Below are positions 25,703 to 34,276 of a stretch of 64,000 bases of DNA, one piece after another (position 1 is the first letter of the stretch; each line of letters begins with the position of its first letter). The stretch is from NCBI GenBank assembly GCA_966211955.1, contig CBIHOF010000012.1:111847-175846 (forward strand), read 5' to 3'. The notes beneath the pieces were generated by a model. It was given only the letters and a program-made list of their open reading frames with translations, was not told the origin of the DNA and searched no databases. Made by a program: the position numbers and the translations under genes. The DNA is from Albitalea sp966211955 (GTDB lineage: Bacteria > Pseudomonadota > Gammaproteobacteria > Burkholderiales > Burkholderiaceae_C).

Positions 25703-27094
25703 ATGACTGCCTGGTCGTCTGCATGGCTTGCCGGCTCGGCGGCGCTCGATGCGCTGTCGGCGTCGGCAGCCTCGCGAGAGCACATCGAGCATCTGCGCGC
25801 CGAGCGCCTTGCGCGCCTGCTCGCGCATGCGCGCACACGTTCGCCCGCGTGGCGCAGCCTGCTCGGACACGCCGGCGCGACGCCGCCGTTGTGCGAACTT
25901 CCGGTGATGACCAAGCGCTCGCTCATGGACGACTTCGACCGCTGGGTGACCGATCCGGCCGTCACGATCGGGTCGGTCCGGGAGTTCATCGCCGATCGCG
26001 ACCTGGCAGGGCAGGCCTACCTCGGCCGCTACCAGGTGTGGGAAAGCTCGGGCAGCACCGGCGAGCCCGGCATCTTCGTGCAGGACGAGAACGCGCTGGC
26101 CGTCTACGACGCGCTGGAGATGGTGCGGCGGCCGGTGCTCGACGCTGCCCGCCGCGGCCTGGACCCCTGGTACGCCTGCGAGCGAACGGCCTTCGTGGGC
26201 GCCACGGGCGGCCACTTCGCGAGCAACACCACGGTGCTGCGGCTGTGCCGGCTGTATCCGTGGCTCGCGCCCAGCCTGCGCAGCTTCTCCTTCCTCGACC
26301 CCTTGCCATCGCTGGTGCGCGCGCTCAACGAGTTCGCCCCGACCGTGTTGATGAGCTACCCGAGCGCGGCCGCGATGCTCGCCCAGGAGCATCGGGCGGG
26401 GCGGCTGAGCATTCCGTTGCGCGAGGTCTGGACCGGCGGCGAGTCACTCTCGGCGCGCATGCGGGCGTTCATCGCTTCGGCATTCGCCTGCCGGGTTGCG
26501 CAAAGCTATGGCGCTTCCGAATTCCTTTCTCTGGCCAGCGAATGCCGGTGCGGCAAGCTGCACTTGAACAGCGATTGGGCCATCCTCGAATCGGTGGACG
26601 CCCATGGCCGCCCGGTGCCTGACGGCAAGACCGGCGACACGGTCTTGCTCACCAACCTGGCCAACCTCGTGCAGCCGCTCATCCGCTACGAACTGGGAGA
26701 CCGCGTGCGCATCGCGTCGCAGGCCTGCGACTGCGGGTCGCCGTTCCCGGTGATCGAGGTGGAAGGGCGCGTCGACGATTCCTTGACCATGAAGGACAAG
26801 CACGGGCACGCGGTGTTGCTGGGGGCCCTGGCACTCACGACGGTGCTCGAAGAAGATGCGCAGGTCTTCGACTTTCAGCTGCGGCAGGTCAACGACAGGG
26901 CACTGGAGCTGCTGCTGGCGGACCCAGGCTCGCAAGGCGCCGCCGAGCTCGACAAGGCGCTCTCGGCCTTGTCCCGCTACCTGCACGCGCAGCGCATGCC
27001 CGACGTGGCGCTGACGGGGCGCTGCGTGCCGGCGCTCGTGCGCGGGCGCAGCGGCAAGGTGCCGCGCGTCGTTGCCTCGTCGCACGGGCGGTAG
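25703..27094 (+). CDS. PaaK-like adenylate-forming ligase (AMP-dependent synthetase)
   Basis: 463 residues. The AMP-binding P-loop is WESSGSTGEPGIF (near 115), the adenine motif YGASEF follows near 270, and two Cys-x-Cys groups (CRCGK, CDCGS) match the phenylacetate-CoA ligase/CapK/F390-synthetase branch. The ATP-grasp-like Arg-Tyr-Glu-Leu-Gly-Asp (RYELGDRV) is intact. It presumably activates a carboxylic acid through an acyl adenylate; the acid is unknown. ATG 25703 was chosen because GAGGG (25692-25696) is well spaced from it; an ATG at 25697 is too close. It is divergent from the orphan groEL within the FNR-box island. Confidence 0.8.
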   Translation: MTAWSSAWLAGSAALDALSASAASREHIEHLRAERLARLLAHARTRSPAWRSLLGHAGATPPLCELPVMTKRSLMDDFDRWVTDPAVTIGSVREFIADRDLAGQAYLGRYQVWESSGSTGEPGIFVQDENALAVYDALEMVRRPVLDAARRGLDPWYACERTAFVGATGGHFASNTTVLRLCRLYPWLAPSLRSFSFLDPLPSLVRALNEFAPTVLMSYPSAAAMLAQEHRAGRLSIPLREVWTGGESLSARMRAFIASAFACRVAQSYGASEFLSLASECRCGKLHLNSDWAILESVDAHGRPVPDGKTGDTVLLTNLANLVQPLIRYELGDRVRIASQACDCGSPFPVIEVEGRVDDSLTMKDKHGHAVLLGALALTTVLEEDAQVFDFQLRQVNDRALELLLADPGSQGAAELDKALSALSRYLHAQRMPDVALTGRCVPALVRGRSGKVPRVVASSHGR

Positions 27095-27335
27095 TCGCAG
27101 TGCGCGCCGGGGGGCGAACCCGGCGAGGCTCCTGGCCGCCCCGCAAATCGACAGCCACTGAACGAGACTTCGAGCAGCGCCGCGATAGCGATGATGCTGG
27201 CTCGCGCGCGACCGGATGGCAAGCGCACGGGCATTTGAGAATCGTCCAAGCCCATGCGGGCATTGAAGCCGCAGTGACATCTCGAAACAGCTGTGTTGGA
27301 GGCGCTTTGGCAGCGCGGCGTGCGCAGCTTCACCG
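27095..27335. other. Intergenic stretch between the ligase and the next FNR-like box
   Basis: With the box and leader that follow, 320 bp separate the ligase stop from the next start codon. I see no gene and no terminator with a T tract. Open frames on the minus strand are arginine/alanine-rich and not protein-like. Confidence 0.4.
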
Positions 27336-27349
27336 TTGACGAATGTCAA
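27336..27349 (+). promoter_or_regulatory. FNR/CRP-family type box upstream of a small membrane protein
   Basis: TTGAC-GAAT-GTCAA is a perfect 5+5 palindrome with a 4-bp spacer. It has the same architecture as the site at 29501-29514. Activation from -41.5 would start RNA near 27384, 31 bases before the ATG at 27415. Confidence 0.6.
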
Positions 27350-27414
27350 TCAAGCGGGGAGCCCGCTCTGCAGAATGGTCGTCCATGGCGCTTCAGCTTG
27401 CGGTACGAACTGAG

Positions 27415-27552
27415 ATGATGAAAGAGCACCACTTCTTCCTGGAAGACAGCGGCGAGGATAGAGAGTTCGAGCGCGAAGAGTGGCTGGCCGTCGTGCTGGC
27501 GGCGGTCCTTTGCGCGGTCATCACTGCGCTGGCCATGCCATGGCCGGTGTAG
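27415..27552 (+). CDS. Small single-pass membrane protein
   Basis: 45 residues: an N-terminal polar, acidic half (MMKEHHFFLEDSGEDREFE) followed by one 20-residue hydrophobic helix (EWLAVVLAAVLCAVITALAM) and a two-proline end. It is the first start codon pair after the FNR-like box at 27336; an in-frame ATG at 27385 would sit right at the predicted transcript start. The mix of charged N-terminus and single helix is typical of small inner-membrane regulators. I do not recognise a family. The promoter position and composition make it more than a chance frame. Confidence 0.5.
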   Translation: MMKEHHFFLEDSGEDREFEREEWLAVVLAAVLCAVITALAMPWPV

Positions 27553-27631
27553 CGCATGCACCGACCTCCCTTGATACCGCGTTGTTCGACTGCTTGGCGT
27601 TGCTGGAGCAACGCCTGCTGCACGCACTACG

Positions 27632-27817
27632 GCTGATCTCCCCCGTCATCGCAATGTCGTGGCGCACCGGTCGGTCGGTGAACAGCGAGGCCAGCGAGAT
27701 GAACATCGCAACCCCCGCGCTCGGGCCATCCTTCGGGATCGCGCCCGCCGGAATGTGCAGGTGAAGATCGATGCCCTCGAACATGGACGCGCTGATCCAC
27801 GTCAAGGCACGCCGCGC
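27632..27817 (-). pseudogene. Fragment of Lon protease catalytic domain
   Basis: About 60 residues match the core of Lon's Ser-Lys protease domain: ALTWIS, then DLHLHIPAGAIPKDGPSAGVAMF with the catalytic Ser in DGPSAG, then RPVRHDIAMTGEIS. After GEIS the frame turns into unrelated sequence before the segment carrying the catalytic Lys, and nothing of the ATPase or N-domain is present upstream. This is a clear remnant of a lon paralogue. Confidence 0.85.
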
Positions 27818-27877
27818 AACGCTCACTAGAGTGAATTTGACGGCGCCAATGTGGGTTCGCCGCAAAGGAGTGCTTCC

Positions 27878-28360
27878 ATGAACCGTAGCTTGTCTCATGT
27901 CACCGTGTGCGCCTGCGCGGTGGCCGCCGCGGCCTTCATCGCCTGCGGAGATGCGGTGGCCGCCCAGGAGGGTGTCACAGCCGAAGGGCGCGTCTTCGTC
28001 ACCGGTGGCGTGTCCGATTCAGAACAGCTCGCGCTGCGGTCGCAGCGCGAGCGTTTCAGCCTGTGGGTGGTTACGGCGGCGAAAGGGACGGGTGCCTACC
28101 TTTCCGACGTGCGCATCAAGGTGACGGATTCACAGCAGCGGGTGCTCTTCGACGCGGCGCTGGATGGCCCCTGGCTCATGATCGACTTGCCGCTCGGGCG
28201 CTACACGGTGGAAGCTGACCTGGCGGGGCGCAAGCAGCAGCACGTCACCACCATCCACCCCGGCGACCACCACCAGGCATTCTTCTATTTCGACGTCGAT
28301 GCCGACGTGTCGCCGCCCGAAGCGGCATCCCCGGCCAAGCCTGTCGAACGGTCGTGGTGA
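27878..28360 (+). CDS. Secreted protein with carboxypeptidase-regulatory-like fold
   Basis: 160 residues. AAAGGAG (27864-27870) precedes the ATG. The signal peptide has a hydrophobic core rich in Ala and a cleavage site near residue 30 (after AVAA). The mature part is beta-rich, with a segment of the form DVRIKVTDSQQRVLFDAALDGPWLMIDLPLGRYTVEADLAGRKQ (read as separate strands), ending in a His/Asp-rich strand and a Pro/Ala tail. This resembles the transthyretin/carboxypeptidase-regulatory-like domains seen in periplasmic proteins. No catalytic residues can be named. It stands alone, downstream of the lon remnant. Confidence 0.68.
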   Translation: MNRSLSHVTVCACAVAAAAFIACGDAVAAQEGVTAEGRVFVTGGVSDSEQLALRSQRERFSLWVVTAAKGTGAYLSDVRIKVTDSQQRVLFDAALDGPWLMIDLPLGRYTVEADLAGRKQQHVTTIHPGDHHQAFFYFDVDADVSPPEAASPAKPVERSW

Positions 28361-28556
28361 GCCCGATGATCACTGCTGCGTTTGCGTCTGACCCCGAAGT
28401 CTTGCCGCCCGCCGAGGCTGCATCGCCGTCCTCCGCTGCCGGCAACCGCGCCTGGCCTTGACGCTGCTCAAGTCGAGCGCACACGAACGGTGGACGATCG
28501 CCCGTGCAGATGAGTGCCGACCCGCTGGCGTGGCGCCGCTCGCGCCCCGTCGCAGA

Positions 28557-28772
28557 ATGCGGCGGATGGCGGTGCACGCCTCACGGGCAGGAGCGGTGAG
28601 CGTGCTCAGGGCGCCGCTGGACCTTCTCCTCGTGCGCATGATCGGCGCACCGCAGCATGGCGAGCTGGCAGTGGCCGCGGTGGCCGATGGGCCGCAGCCG
28701 GTCCTCGTCGTCGATGCCCAGACATTGCAGATGACCGGTGCCAGCCAGGCCTACATCGTGCCGTCCGCGTGA
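28557..28772 (+). CDS. Possible small hypothetical protein
   Basis: Up to 71 residues with strong G/C third-position bias and a plausible alternation of hydrophobic strands (LLLVRMIGAPQHGELAVAAV, then QPVLVVDAQTLQMTG). No good ribosome binding site is visible and the start is uncertain (28557 or 28566). It could be a fragment of a longer lost gene. The 200 bp before it show nothing. Confidence 0.3.
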   Translation: MRRMAVHASRAGAVSVLRAPLDLLLVRMIGAPQHGELAVAAVADGPQPVLVVDAQTLQMTGASQAYIVPSA

Positions 28773-28796
28773 CCCGCCGGGCGGCGCTCGCATGCC

Positions 28797-29438
28797 TCAG
28801 CCTGCCTCGTCGCCACGGCGCAGGTGTTCGACGAACCAGTCGCTCGCCAGGCGGGCGACCTCTTCGAGTGCGCCCGGCTCTTCGAACAGATGCGTCGCCC
28901 GGGGCACGATCTCGATGCGCTTGTCGCAGCGCAGGAGTGCATACGCCGACCGATTGAGTTCGATCACTTCGGTGTCCGCGGCGCCGACGATCAGCAAGGT
29001 TGCCGCGCGCACCTGGGGAAGTTGGTCGCGCGCGAGGTCCGGACGGCCGCCGCGGGAGACGACAGCCTTGACCGTTTGCGGCCGGCTTGCTGCGGCGACC
29101 AAGGCCGCAGCCGCACCCGTGCTTGCGCCGAACAGCCCCACGGGCAGGTCGCCTGCCGAAGCGGGGAGGGCGTCCAGCGCTTGCAGCACCCGTTGCCCCA
29201 GCAGTGCGATGTCGAAGACGTGACGCCTGTCTTCAGCCTCGTCGGGCGTGAGCAGATCGAACATCAAGGTGCCCAGGTTTCGCCGCTGCAGGGCCTGTGC
29301 AACCTGCAGGTTGCGCGGGCTGTGTCGGCTGCTGCCGCTGCCGTGCGCGAAGACGACCAGGCCACGCGCATGGTCGTCCATGCACAGCTCGCCCTCCAGG
29401 CGCCGGGTGCCGATGACGATGGAGCTTTGGTGGAGCAT
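28797..29438 (-). CDS. Alpha/beta hydrolase (dienelactone-hydrolase-like)
   Basis: 213 residues of the alpha/beta hydrolase fold: the oxyanion strand GLVVFAHGSGSSRHSPRN, the nucleophile elbow in the VGLFGASTGAAA region (G-x-S-x-G with Ser), then the acid LLIVGAADTEV and the catalytic His in PRATHLFEEP. ATG 29438 follows AAAGGA at a good distance. A TTGAC-N4-GTCAA palindrome lies 63-76 bp upstream, so expression is probably under an FNR/CRP-family regulator. The substrate is unknown; similar short hydrolases are often in stress islands next to phosphoribosyltransferases. Confidence 0.83.
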   Translation of the reverse strand: MLHQSSIVIGTRRLEGELCMDDHARGLVVFAHGSGSSRHSPRNLQVAQALQRRNLGTLMFDLLTPDEAEDRRHVFDIALLGQRVLQALDALPASAGDLPVGLFGASTGAAAALVAAASRPQTVKAVVSRGGRPDLARDQLPQVRAATLLIVGAADTEVIELNRSAYALLRCDKRIEIVPRATHLFEEPGALEEVARLASDWFVEHLRRGDEAG

Positions 29439-29500
29439 GACAACGTCCTTTCGCATTCGCACGCAGGCAAACAGCATGGACCGCAGGGTCTTGCCCTTCG

Positions 29501-29514
29501 TTGACACCTGTCAA
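29501..29514 (-). promoter_or_regulatory. FNR/CRP-family type box upstream of the alpha/beta hydrolase
   Basis: TTGAC-ACCT-GTCAA is a perfect palindrome of the same type as the one at 27336-27349. Its centre is about 69 bp upstream of the hydrolase ATG. It could also have served the metallophosphoesterase remnant on the plus strand. Confidence 0.6.
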
Positions 29515-29601
29515 TCGCGGCGATGATGCTTGTCGTGGAATGACAGCGTGGAACTCACCGCCATCGATTGCGCCGCAAGCCAGCCATGAAGCCGAGCGAG
29601 A

Positions 29602-29800
29602 TTGCGGCCGCATCTCGGAGAACCGGTCTATGCCGTGCTCGGCAACCACGACACCGTCCGCATGGTTCCTCGCATGGAAGCGATGGGCATCCGGGTGCCT
29701 GCTGAACGAATCGCTGCGCATCGAGCGGGGCGGCGACGCGATCTGGCCGGCATCGAGTGGTACCAGCCGCATCTCGAGCGGCTGCACGACGATGCCGACG
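29602..29800 (+). pseudogene. Frameshifted metallophosphoesterase remnant
   Basis: The string EPVYAVLGNHDTVRMVPRMEAMGIRV carries the GNHD metal-binding signature of calcineurin-like phosphoesterases. The continuation LLNESLRIERGGDAIW is found in another plus-strand frame a few bases on. The N-terminal D-x-H metal motif and the C-terminal G-H-x-H are missing. It is a short decayed piece, bordered by the stop of the transglutaminase-like gene on the other strand. Confidence 0.6.
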
Positions 29801-29840
29801 TGCGCCTGGCGACCTCACGTCGCGCGAATTCCCAGCTACT

Positions 29841-30698
29841 TCACCTCGATCGAGCGCGACGAGATCGAACCTGTTCCACCTCGGGCCGGATGAGCCGGGT
29901 CTCCACCGAACCGAACAAGGTCGCAAAGGCAACGTCGCCTGCATCGCGGCCCACGGCGATTCGCACCAGGTCGGCTGGGTCTGTCATGCCGGTCGGGTCG
30001 AAGAGTTCCCATCGGCCACCGAGGAAGGCTTCGAACACGGCATGGAAGTCTGGGGGAGGCGTGTCGAAACGAGCATAGCCGACGGCCAGGCGTGCGGGGA
30101 TGTTGAGCGCCCGACACATGGCCACTCCGAGGTGCGCAAAGTCACGGCACACGCCAGCGCGCTGAAGGAAGACGTCGCAAGCGGTGGTGGTGCCGTCGGT
30201 GGAACCGATACGGTAGTCGACGTGCTCGCGAATCCACTCGCTCACCGCTCTCACGCGGGAGTACCCCGGCTGGAGGTCGCCGAACATCTTCCAGGCGGCC
30301 GACGCGAGCCGGTCTGATTCGCAATATCTCGTGGGCATGAGGTCCCCCAGCACCGCGTAGGGCAAGTCCTCGATGGGCACTTCCTGCGCCTGCGTGTCGG
30401 GAACTGGTCGGCTCAGGCGAACCTTGGCGCGATAGCGCAGCGTGAGCGGGCCGATCGGCGCCTTCAGCCGCAGGATGCGGTGACCGAGCGCTTCCTCGAC
30501 ATGAACGTCGTGGTCGAGCGAGGGCGTGATGCGAAGGGATTCCTCCAGCACCTCCTGGTCCATGCCGTTCAAGGCATGCACGATGAACAGGAAGTGCGTG
30601 TCGCCGAGCAAGGTGTAAGAGAGTTTGCAGTCGACAGCAAAGATGCGCTCGCCGGGTGGCTGGCGCAGGGCGGGGCGTCGTGCGTCGGCGGCGGTCAT
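29841..30698 (-). CDS. Transglutaminase-like cysteine protease-fold protein
   Basis: 285 residues with the bacterial transglutaminase-like domain in the C-terminal half. The catalytic Cys is in GVCRDFAHL, the His in DFHAVFEAF and the Asp in LFDPTGMT. The N-terminal 130 residues are the beta-rich region usually preceding this domain. There is no signal peptide, so it is probably cytoplasmic. The start has AGGAG nine bases upstream. Activity (peptidase, isopeptidase or amidase) is not predictable. Its 3' end abuts the metallophosphoesterase remnant. Confidence 0.87.
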   Translation of the reverse strand: MTAADARRPALRQPPGERIFAVDCKLSYTLLGDTHFLFIVHALNGMDQEVLEESLRITPSLDHDVHVEEALGHRILRLKAPIGPLTLRYRAKVRLSRPVPDTQAQEVPIEDLPYAVLGDLMPTRYCESDRLASAAWKMFGDLQPGYSRVRAVSEWIREHVDYRIGSTDGTTTACDVFLQRAGVCRDFAHLGVAMCRALNIPARLAVGYARFDTPPPDFHAVFEAFLGGRWELFDPTGMTDPADLVRIAVGRDAGDVAFATLFGSVETRLIRPEVEQVRSRRARSR

Positions 30699-30850
30699 CG
30701 GCGGTCACTCCTGCGCGTAGCTGCTGATGGTTCACCAGGGCCGGGGCAAAGCATGGTTTGGATATTCTTGAGCGTCCGCGCCGTCCCCAGGGGCGACTTC
30801 AGATGTCCCACAGATCCTTTGGTATGCGTCTGGCGTCGGGGAGATGCGGC

Positions 30851-31528
30851 CTACACGTGAGCCGTTCCCTTCGTCAGCGCGCCGACCATCGCCTTTGCAA
30901 TCGCCTCGCTCGAGCGTGGATTCTGGCCGGTGAGCAGATTGCCGTCGTGCTCGATGTGGCTCAGCAGGGGTAGCAGGGCGGAATGGAAGTCTGCGCCTTT
31001 GGACTTCATGACATCTTCCAGAAGAAACGGCACTTCGTCGTGCAGTCCGGCCAAGCGCTCCTCGGCGTTGGTGAATCCAGTCGCGCGGCGCCCGTCAAAG
31101 AACGGCGCGCCGTTGGCTCGCTGGGCGTAGACGAGTGCCGCCGGACCATGGCAGACGGCCGCAATCAGCTTGCCAGCGGCGTCGTGCCGCGCGACGAGGT
31201 CATGCAGGGCCTCGTGGTGTGCCAGATCGACCATCGGGCCGTGGCCACCCGGGATGAAGATGGCGTCGAAATCTTCATGCTGCACGGACGCCAATGTGAC
31301 GCTGTTGCGCAAGGCAGCCAACGCAGGAGCCCACGCTTCGTGTTCCCTGTCGCTCGGCGACGACTTCGCGTCCAGTGGTATGGCGCCACCCAGCGGCGAG
31401 GCGACGACCACCTCGACCCCGGCTTGACGTGCCGCCATGTAGGGCACGGCAAACTCTTCCGTCCACAGGCCGGTAGGATGTCCAGAGGGCAATTGATTGC
31501 TGTTCGTTGCAATGAAGAGGGCTCGCAT
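30851..31528 (-). CDS. DJ-1/PfpI family protein (type 1 glutamine amidotransferase domain)
   Basis: 225 residues. The nucleophile elbow AAVCHGPAAL has the reactive Cys, and the preceding strand FDAIFIPGGHGPMVDL has the supporting residues. This matches the Hsp31/YhbO-like class I glutamine amidotransferase group (chaperone, glyoxalase or deglycase activities are described for relatives). ATG 31528 starts MRALFIATN; longer in-frame starts lack the fold. The ribosome binding site is weak. About 150 bp with no gene separate it from the transglutaminase-like gene. Confidence 0.87.
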   Translation of the reverse strand: MRALFIATNSNQLPSGHPTGLWTEEFAVPYMAARQAGVEVVVASPLGGAIPLDAKSSPSDREHEAWAPALAALRNSVTLASVQHEDFDAIFIPGGHGPMVDLAHHEALHDLVARHDAAGKLIAAVCHGPAALVYAQRANGAPFFDGRRATGFTNAEERLAGLHDEVPFLLEDVMKSKGADFHSALLPLLSHIEHDGNLLTGQNPRSSEAIAKAMVGALTKGTAHV

Positions 31529-31638
31529 GTGCGTTCCAAAAGAGTGGTGGGTTTGCTCACCAGCAATTGGGGCGCCCGGGCTTGATAGGGCACTCTTCAG
31601 TACCGCATCGCTGCGCTGGTAGACCGAAGCTGACACCA

Positions 31639-32019
31639 TCACCGATTCGCCTCGACGAACGCCCACAAGGCGTCACCGACGGTTCGGCCGCGGCTGTGGA
31701 TGGAGTAGGCCTCCGACACGTGACTGTGGGCCGCGAAGGTCGCCGACGCGAACGGTCGCCCCGCCGCCCGCAGGCGATTGCGCCACAACTCGGGCGTCAC
31801 CCGGTACACGCCGGACAACATCATCGCCCCCGCATGCCGTGTTCGCGCCGCGTGGAACTCGGGCCTGGCCACATAGGCCGCCACGTGCGATGCCCCGGCC
31901 GAGTGGCCGAACAGAAAGAAACGCGAGGGGTCGCCGCCGCGTCTTTCAATGCTTTCTTGCACACAACGCAGTGCTAGCGCGATGTCTTGTGGGCCAGCCC
32001 CGCGAGGCGGCGGTTTCAA
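31639..32019 (-). pseudogene. Alpha/beta hydrolase remnant with internal deletion
   Basis: The frame encodes the middle of a carboxylesterase (SRFFLFGHSAGASHVAAYVA with the nucleophile GHSAG) and its true C-terminus (HSHVSEAYSIHSRGRTVGDALWAF, with the catalytic His). The 60-80 residues that should lie between, with the catalytic acid, are gone, and so is the N-terminal oxyanion strand. The gene is cut at its 5' end by the stop of the Bug receptor gene. I read this as a pseudogene formed by deletion. Confidence 0.72.
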
Positions 32020-33026
32020 TCGGGTGTGATGCGAGCGCGCTGCACGATGGCGCGCCAGATCGGGGTTTCGCTTCGGATCGTCGCGGCCATTTCGGCCGGC
32101 GAGCCGGGGCTGACGATTCTTCCGGTGCTCTCAAACGCAGCGCGCAAGGCGGATGAAGTCACTGCCCGTGACAGCTCGGCGTTCAGTCGCTGCACGATGT
32201 CGGCCGGCGTGGCCTTCGGCGCCACCATGCCGATCCATACAGTGCCGACCCCCGCCACACCGAGCTCGTCGAACGTCGGGACCTCGGGCAGCACGGCCAC
32301 GCGCTGCAGCCCGCCCACGGCCACCGCGCGCAACTTGTCGACGTGGATGAGCGGCAACACGGGCATCACGCCCTCAAGCATCAGATCGACCTCGCCGGAG
32401 ACCACGGCCGCCGTCGCCGCAGGGCCGCGGTAGGGGATGTGCTGAACGTCGATGCCCGTGGTGGCCTTGATCAGCTCCATCGTCAGGTGCTGCGGTGTGC
32501 CGTTGCCAGGCGTTGAGTAGCGGTACCTGCCGGGGTGCGCCTTCAGCAGCCGCAGAAGGTCGGACCACGACGAGGCCCCGACGGCGGGGTTGAGCGTCAA
32601 CACCTGCGGGCCTTTGAACAGCACACCCAGCAGCGCAAAGTCGACCTGCGGGTCGTACGGCAAGCGCGGGAACAGGCCGGGCGCGGCGCTCATTTGCATT
32701 GCATGGACGAGGCTCAGCGTGCGGCCATCGGGGGCCGCTTGGCGCAAGGCTTCGAGCGCCACAATGCCGCCGGCCGAGGGGCGGCTGTCGACCAGGACCG
32801 TCTCGCCCGTTTGCGACGCCAATGCCTCGGCGATCTGGCGGGCCGCCACATCCATCACCGAACCCGGTGCCGAGCCGACCAGAATCCGCACCACGCCTGC
32901 GGGCGAGCCACCGGCGCGAACTGGCGACCACGCCGTGCTCGACGCGCCGATGGCCCACGCCAGCAAGCGGCGGCGCACAGGCGAGAGGGGTGGGTGGTCG
33001 AGGAGCATGGCGTGATTGGGTTGCAT
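32016..33026 (-). CDS. Bug-type (TctC) periplasmic solute receptor
   Basis: 336 residues. After a signal peptide (about 1-38) come the TctC/Bug family blocks: VRILVGSAPGSVMDVAARQIAEAL, VLVDSRPSAGGIVALEAL, YRYSTPGNGTPQHLTMELIK and HIPYRGPAATAAVVSGEVDLM. These proteins bind carboxylates in the periplasm of Burkholderiales, often without an adjacent transporter, as here. A Met at 33008 is an alternative start. It is divergent from a LysR gene at 33129, its probable regulator. Confidence 0.92.
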   Translation of the reverse strand: MQPNHAMLLDHPPLSPVRRRLLAWAIGASSTAWSPVRAGGSPAGVVRILVGSAPGSVMDVAARQIAEALASQTGETVLVDSRPSAGGIVALEALRQAAPDGRTLSLVHAMQMSAAPGLFPRLPYDPQVDFALLGVLFKGPQVLTLNPAVGASSWSDLLRLLKAHPGRYRYSTPGNGTPQHLTMELIKATTGIDVQHIPYRGPAATAAVVSGEVDLMLEGVMPVLPLIHVDKLRAVAVGGLQRVAVLPEVPTFDELGVAGVGTVWIGMVAPKATPADIVQRLNAELSRAVTSSALRAAFESTGRIVSPGSPAEMAATIRSETPIWRAIVQRARITPD

Positions 33027-33128
33027 ATGCGTTCACTCTAGGCGCCGCGGGAGCCCGCGTCGAGCCACGCCGAAGCAATCCGATGGTGAGTTTTCCTCAA
33101 CAATGAGCGGTTCGCCGAAGGAGATCCC

Positions 33129-34058
33129 ATGGACAACAGCAGTCGCCTTGAGATGCTGGTGCGCGTGGTCGACCAGGGCAGCCTCGTCGCAGCCGGCCGC
33201 AGCCTCGGCCTGACGCCGTCGGCCGTCAGCCGCGGGCTCGCCGACCTCGAAGGCTCGCTGGGTGTGACGCTGCTGCTGCGCAGCACCCGACGCATCCAGC
33301 TCACCGAAGACGGCGTGCAGGTCTACGAGCGCGCCCTCGACATCCTGTCGCGTCTGCAGGAACTTGAAGCGACTGTCGCGCGCCGCACGCGCTCGGTGGC
33401 CGGCACCCTGCGTGTCGGGTTGCCGGTGCCGATCGGCCGATACATCATCTGGCCGCGCCTCGCGCACCTGCTGAACCGGTACCCCGACCTGCAGCTCGAT
33501 TTCAAACCGATCCAGGACCCGAAGGCCATGCAGTCGGAAAACTTCGACGTGCTGCTGATGGTGGGCGAGCCGCCGTCTTCACGCCTCGTCGCGCACCGCT
33601 TGGCTCTCGGACGCCCAGGCATCTATGCATCACCCGACTACATACGCCGCTTCGGCGAGCCGCAGTCGCCCGACGAACTGACGGGCCATCGCTGCCTGGT
33701 GTTCCATGGGCCCTGGATGCAGCTGCCCGCCGAGCAATGGAATTTCGAGCGCGCGGGCGAGACCACCTCGGTGCACGTCAAGGCACGCGTGATCACGCCC
33801 GATCGCGAAGGACTGATCGTCGCGGCGCTCGCCGGCGTCGGTGTCGTTCGCATGGCGTGTTTCGACCCGTCGCTCGTGCAGAGCGGGCGCCTGCGACGGT
33901 TGCTGCCGGACTGGGAGTGCACCGACGGGTTCAATGTCTACGCGCTCCATCGAAAGAGCGCCAGCCTCGCGCCGCGCATCCAGGCCTTCCTGTCGTTCGT
34001 GCGGGAGTCGTTCGAGGCCTTTGATCCGGAGGAGGTGACGTTGCTGCGGGTGCGATGA
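33129..34058 (+). CDS. LysR-family transcriptional regulator
   Basis: 309 residues with a typical N-terminal winged helix (LEMLVRVVDQGSLVAAGRSLGLTPSAVSRGLADLEGSLGVTLLLRSTRR) and the C-terminal periplasmic-binding-like effector domain of the GcvA/DmlR-like group. A good ATG at 33129 has GGAG nearby. It is divergent from the Bug receptor, with about 100 bp between, so it most likely controls that gene. Confidence 0.92.
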   Translation: MDNSSRLEMLVRVVDQGSLVAAGRSLGLTPSAVSRGLADLEGSLGVTLLLRSTRRIQLTEDGVQVYERALDILSRLQELEATVARRTRSVAGTLRVGLPVPIGRYIIWPRLAHLLNRYPDLQLDFKPIQDPKAMQSENFDVLLMVGEPPSSRLVAHRLALGRPGIYASPDYIRRFGEPQSPDELTGHRCLVFHGPWMQLPAEQWNFERAGETTSVHVKARVITPDREGLIVAALAGVGVVRMACFDPSLVQSGRLRRLLPDWECTDGFNVYALHRKSASLAPRIQAFLSFVRESFEAFDPEEVTLLRVR

Positions 34059-34276
34059 AGCAAGTTGGCTGGCAATCCGCGCCAGCGTCGACGTGCCGCT
34101 GATCGCATGCGCTGCGCGGCTGCTTGTCGGTGGTTCGACCGGCTGCGCTTTTGGGTCGGTGAGTGCGTTGAGAGAGAGGAACCCAGCGATTCTTGCCGTG
34201 CGCGCCGGGCAGCTTGTGCTGTTCGGGAAAGCGCCGATTCACCCCGAGAGGCCACCGCCCAATCGGGTTCGTAACC

